Assembly (NCBI RefSeq): GCF_003667705.1
Contig: NZ_CP033019.1
Span: 1,116,001-1,180,000 of the forward strand
DNA length: 64,000 nucleotides
DNA from: Janthinobacterium agaricidamnosum
Lineage (GTDB): Bacteria > Pseudomonadota > Gammaproteobacteria > Burkholderiales > Burkholderiaceae_D
Direction of reading: 5' to 3'
Shown here: positions 62,772-64,000 of the stretch, one piece after another
Numbering within the stretch: position 1 is the stretch's first letter
Layout of the letters: each line of letters begins with the position of its first letter
Notes under the pieces: model-generated
What the model was told of the DNA's origin: nothing
What the model saw: only the letters and a program-made list of their open reading frames with translations
Database searches by the model: none
Made by a program: the position numbers and the translations under genes

Positions 62772-64000
62772 ATGACGGTTAATGATATACCCTTGATTTC
62801 GTTCTTTCAACGCATACTCGACCCATTGATTATCATGGGCACGCTGTATCTGTTGTCCGCCTTGTCAGGTTCCCCCTTTACTGGCTATTCGCTGGTATTG
62901 ATGATCCTTGCGTTCTTTATTTCATCATCCGTATTCCAGTATGTCGATCCCTATCGTACCTGGCGCAGCGGTCGGATGCTGGCCTATACCCGCGATATTT
63001 TTGTCAGCTGGGGCATCACAGCCCTGATTCTGGTATTCCTGGGTTCGGCGACAGGACTGGCTTTTCATTTTGATCGCGACCTGGTGCTGGCCTGGTTTCT
63101 GCTAACGCCATTCATATTGCTGCTCAGCCATCTGGCTGCGCGGCGTATGGTGGCCGATCCCGGGCGCGACAGCGAAGTGCGCTCCGTCGTCATCATTGGC
63201 GCCAATGATGCCAGCCTGAAATTTGCCGCCACCGTCGAGCGCAATCCGAATCTGTTCATGAGCGTGCGGGGCTTTTTTGACGACCGTACCGATGACCGCT
63301 GGCCCGAGAAAATGCGTGAGCCCATGCTGGGCAAGATGGCCGATATCGCCGCCTATGTGCGCGAACACAATATCAAGATGATATTCATCAGCCAGCCCAT
63401 TTCGGCGCAGCCGCGCATCCGTAAAATGCTCGATGAACTGCAGGATACGACGGCGTCCGTGTACTTCTTGCCGGATATTTATATCTTCGACCTGATGCAG
63501 GCGCGTTTCGACAATGTGGGCGGCATGCCGGTGATCGCCATCCGCGAGTCGCCGTTTACCGGTTTTAACAGCATGGTCAAGCGGGGCAGTGACATCGTGC
63601 TGGGCTTGCTGATCCAGATCATGCTGTTACCAGTGATGTTGGTCATCGCCATTGCAGTCAAGGTAACATCGAAAGGCCCCGTGATCTTCCGCCAGCGCCG
63701 CTACGGCCTGTATGGCGAGGAAATCATCGTCTATAAATTCCGTTCGATGACGGTCAGCGAGGATGGCGACAAGGTAGTGCAGGCCACCAAGAACGACCAG
63801 CGCGTGACGCGCGTGGGCAGCTTCTTGCGCCGCAGTTCACTCGATGAGTTGCCGCAGTTCATTAACGTGCTGCAGGGACGCATGAGCATTGTCGGGCCGC
63901 GTCCGCACGCCGTGGCGCACAATGAGCAGTATCGCAAGCTGATCAAGGGCTATATGCTGCGCCACAAGGTCAAGCCGGGCATTACCGGTTGGGCCCAGGT
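62772..64000 (+). CDS. Undecaprenyl-phosphate glucose phosphotransferase, WcaJ/EpsB-like (partial)
   Basis: Polyisoprenyl-phosphate hexose-1-P transferase that starts exopolysaccharide repeat-unit synthesis on undecaprenyl phosphate. Complete 5' end from ATG 62772; 409 residues present, the 3' end lies beyond the window. Four N-terminal helices, a nucleotide-binding-like central domain (VVIIGANDASLKFAATV), a re-entrant helix (SDIVLGLLIQIMLLPVMLVI) and the catalytic domain with KGPVIFRQRRYGL, YKFRSM, SSLDELPQFINVLQGRMSIVGPRP and HKVKPGITGWAQV are visible. In operon with the EpsL-like gene. Confidence 0.93.
   Translation, partial: MTVNDIPLISFFQRILDPLIIMGTLYLLSALSGSPFTGYSLVLMILAFFISSSVFQYVDPYRTWRSGRMLAYTRDIFVSWGITALILVFLGSATGLAFHFDRDLVLAWFLLTPFILLLSHLAARRMVADPGRDSEVRSVVIIGANDASLKFAATVERNPNLFMSVRGFFDDRTDDRWPEKMREPMLGKMADIAAYVREHNIKMIFISQPISAQPRIRKMLDELQDTTASVYFLPDIYIFDLMQARFDNVGGMPVIAIRESPFTGFNSMVKRGSDIVLGLLIQIMLLPVMLVIAIAVKVTSKGPVIFRQRRYGLYGEEIIVYKFRSMTVSEDGDKVVQATKNDQRVTRVGSFLRRSSLDELPQFINVLQGRMSIVGPRPHAVAHNEQYRKLIKGYMLRHKVKPGITGWAQ

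Overview
The window is high-GC chromosomal DNA from a betaproteobacterium. It most resembles Oxalobacteraceae of the Janthinobacterium/Massilia/Duganella type. The inference rests on the exbB-exbD-lpxK-trm112-kdsB-adk order next to xseA, a DUF4148 protein, PEP-CTERM/exosortase-type polysaccharide genes and very GC-rich coding sequence. No rRNA, prophage, transposase or CRISPR array was found. One tRNA is present, tRNA-Arg(CCT) at 58498-58572.

Layout. 1-8 kb: an outer-membrane efflux lipoprotein cut by the left edge, small envelope proteins, an aldo/keto reductase, a CYTH-CHAD protein, a Kdo hydroxylase and an LprI-like protein. 8-11 kb: an orphan propeller-type histidine kinase. 11.1-11.7 kb: sodB. 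11.9-21.6 kb: a self-contained beta-glucoside uptake and cleavage locus made of a LacI repressor, a binding protein, two permeases, a GH1 beta-glucosidase, an ATPase and a TonB-dependent receptor. Three near-identical palindromic operators control it, and the binding-protein gene seems frameshifted in its signal peptide. 21.6-23 kb: xseA. 23.1-24.15 kb: a non-coding tandem array described below. 24.3-28.3 kb: exbB-exbD-lpxK-trm112-kdsB and adk. 28.5-30.6 kb: the proton-pumping pyrophosphatase hppA. 30.8-34.5 kb: a His-rich secreted protein, a glycine-zipper lipoprotein, a Fur-box-controlled siderophore receptor and a proline-rich secreted protein. 34.7-37.8 kb: an integral membrane protein, a HAD-UbiA fusion and an SMR-type small transporter, probably a polyprenyl-phosphate-sugar module. 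38-41.8 kb: an SDR dehydrogenase, a gamma-glutamyltransferase and a patatin. 41.8-46.9 kb: a giant hybrid sensor kinase plus a response regulator. 47.1-54.9 kb: a seven-gene CoA-dependent aromatic degradation operon of the 2-aminobenzoyl-CoA type, with its MarR regulator and a RidA protein. 55-64 kb: a PEP-CTERM protein with a TLDc-like domain, an AlgI/SGNH acetylation pair, tRNA-Arg, uup, a CAAX-protease-like PEP-CTERM-associated protein, an EpsL-like protein and the start of an undecaprenyl-phosphate glucose phosphotransferase that runs off the right edge.

The most unusual structure is the 1-kb xseA-exbB intergenic region. Seven copies of a fixed-length module (67 bp, once 66 bp) repeat about every 150 bp. 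Each module has an ATCAA element, which in three copies is an exact IHF consensus. Exactly 41 bp downstream (40 in one copy) follows a DnaA box, TTATCCACA in five copies and TTGTCCACA in two, and then a conserved tail. The composition recalls the DnaA/IHF chromosomal control loci of E. coli (datA, DARS), but the architecture is a regular tandem array. I know of no description of it.
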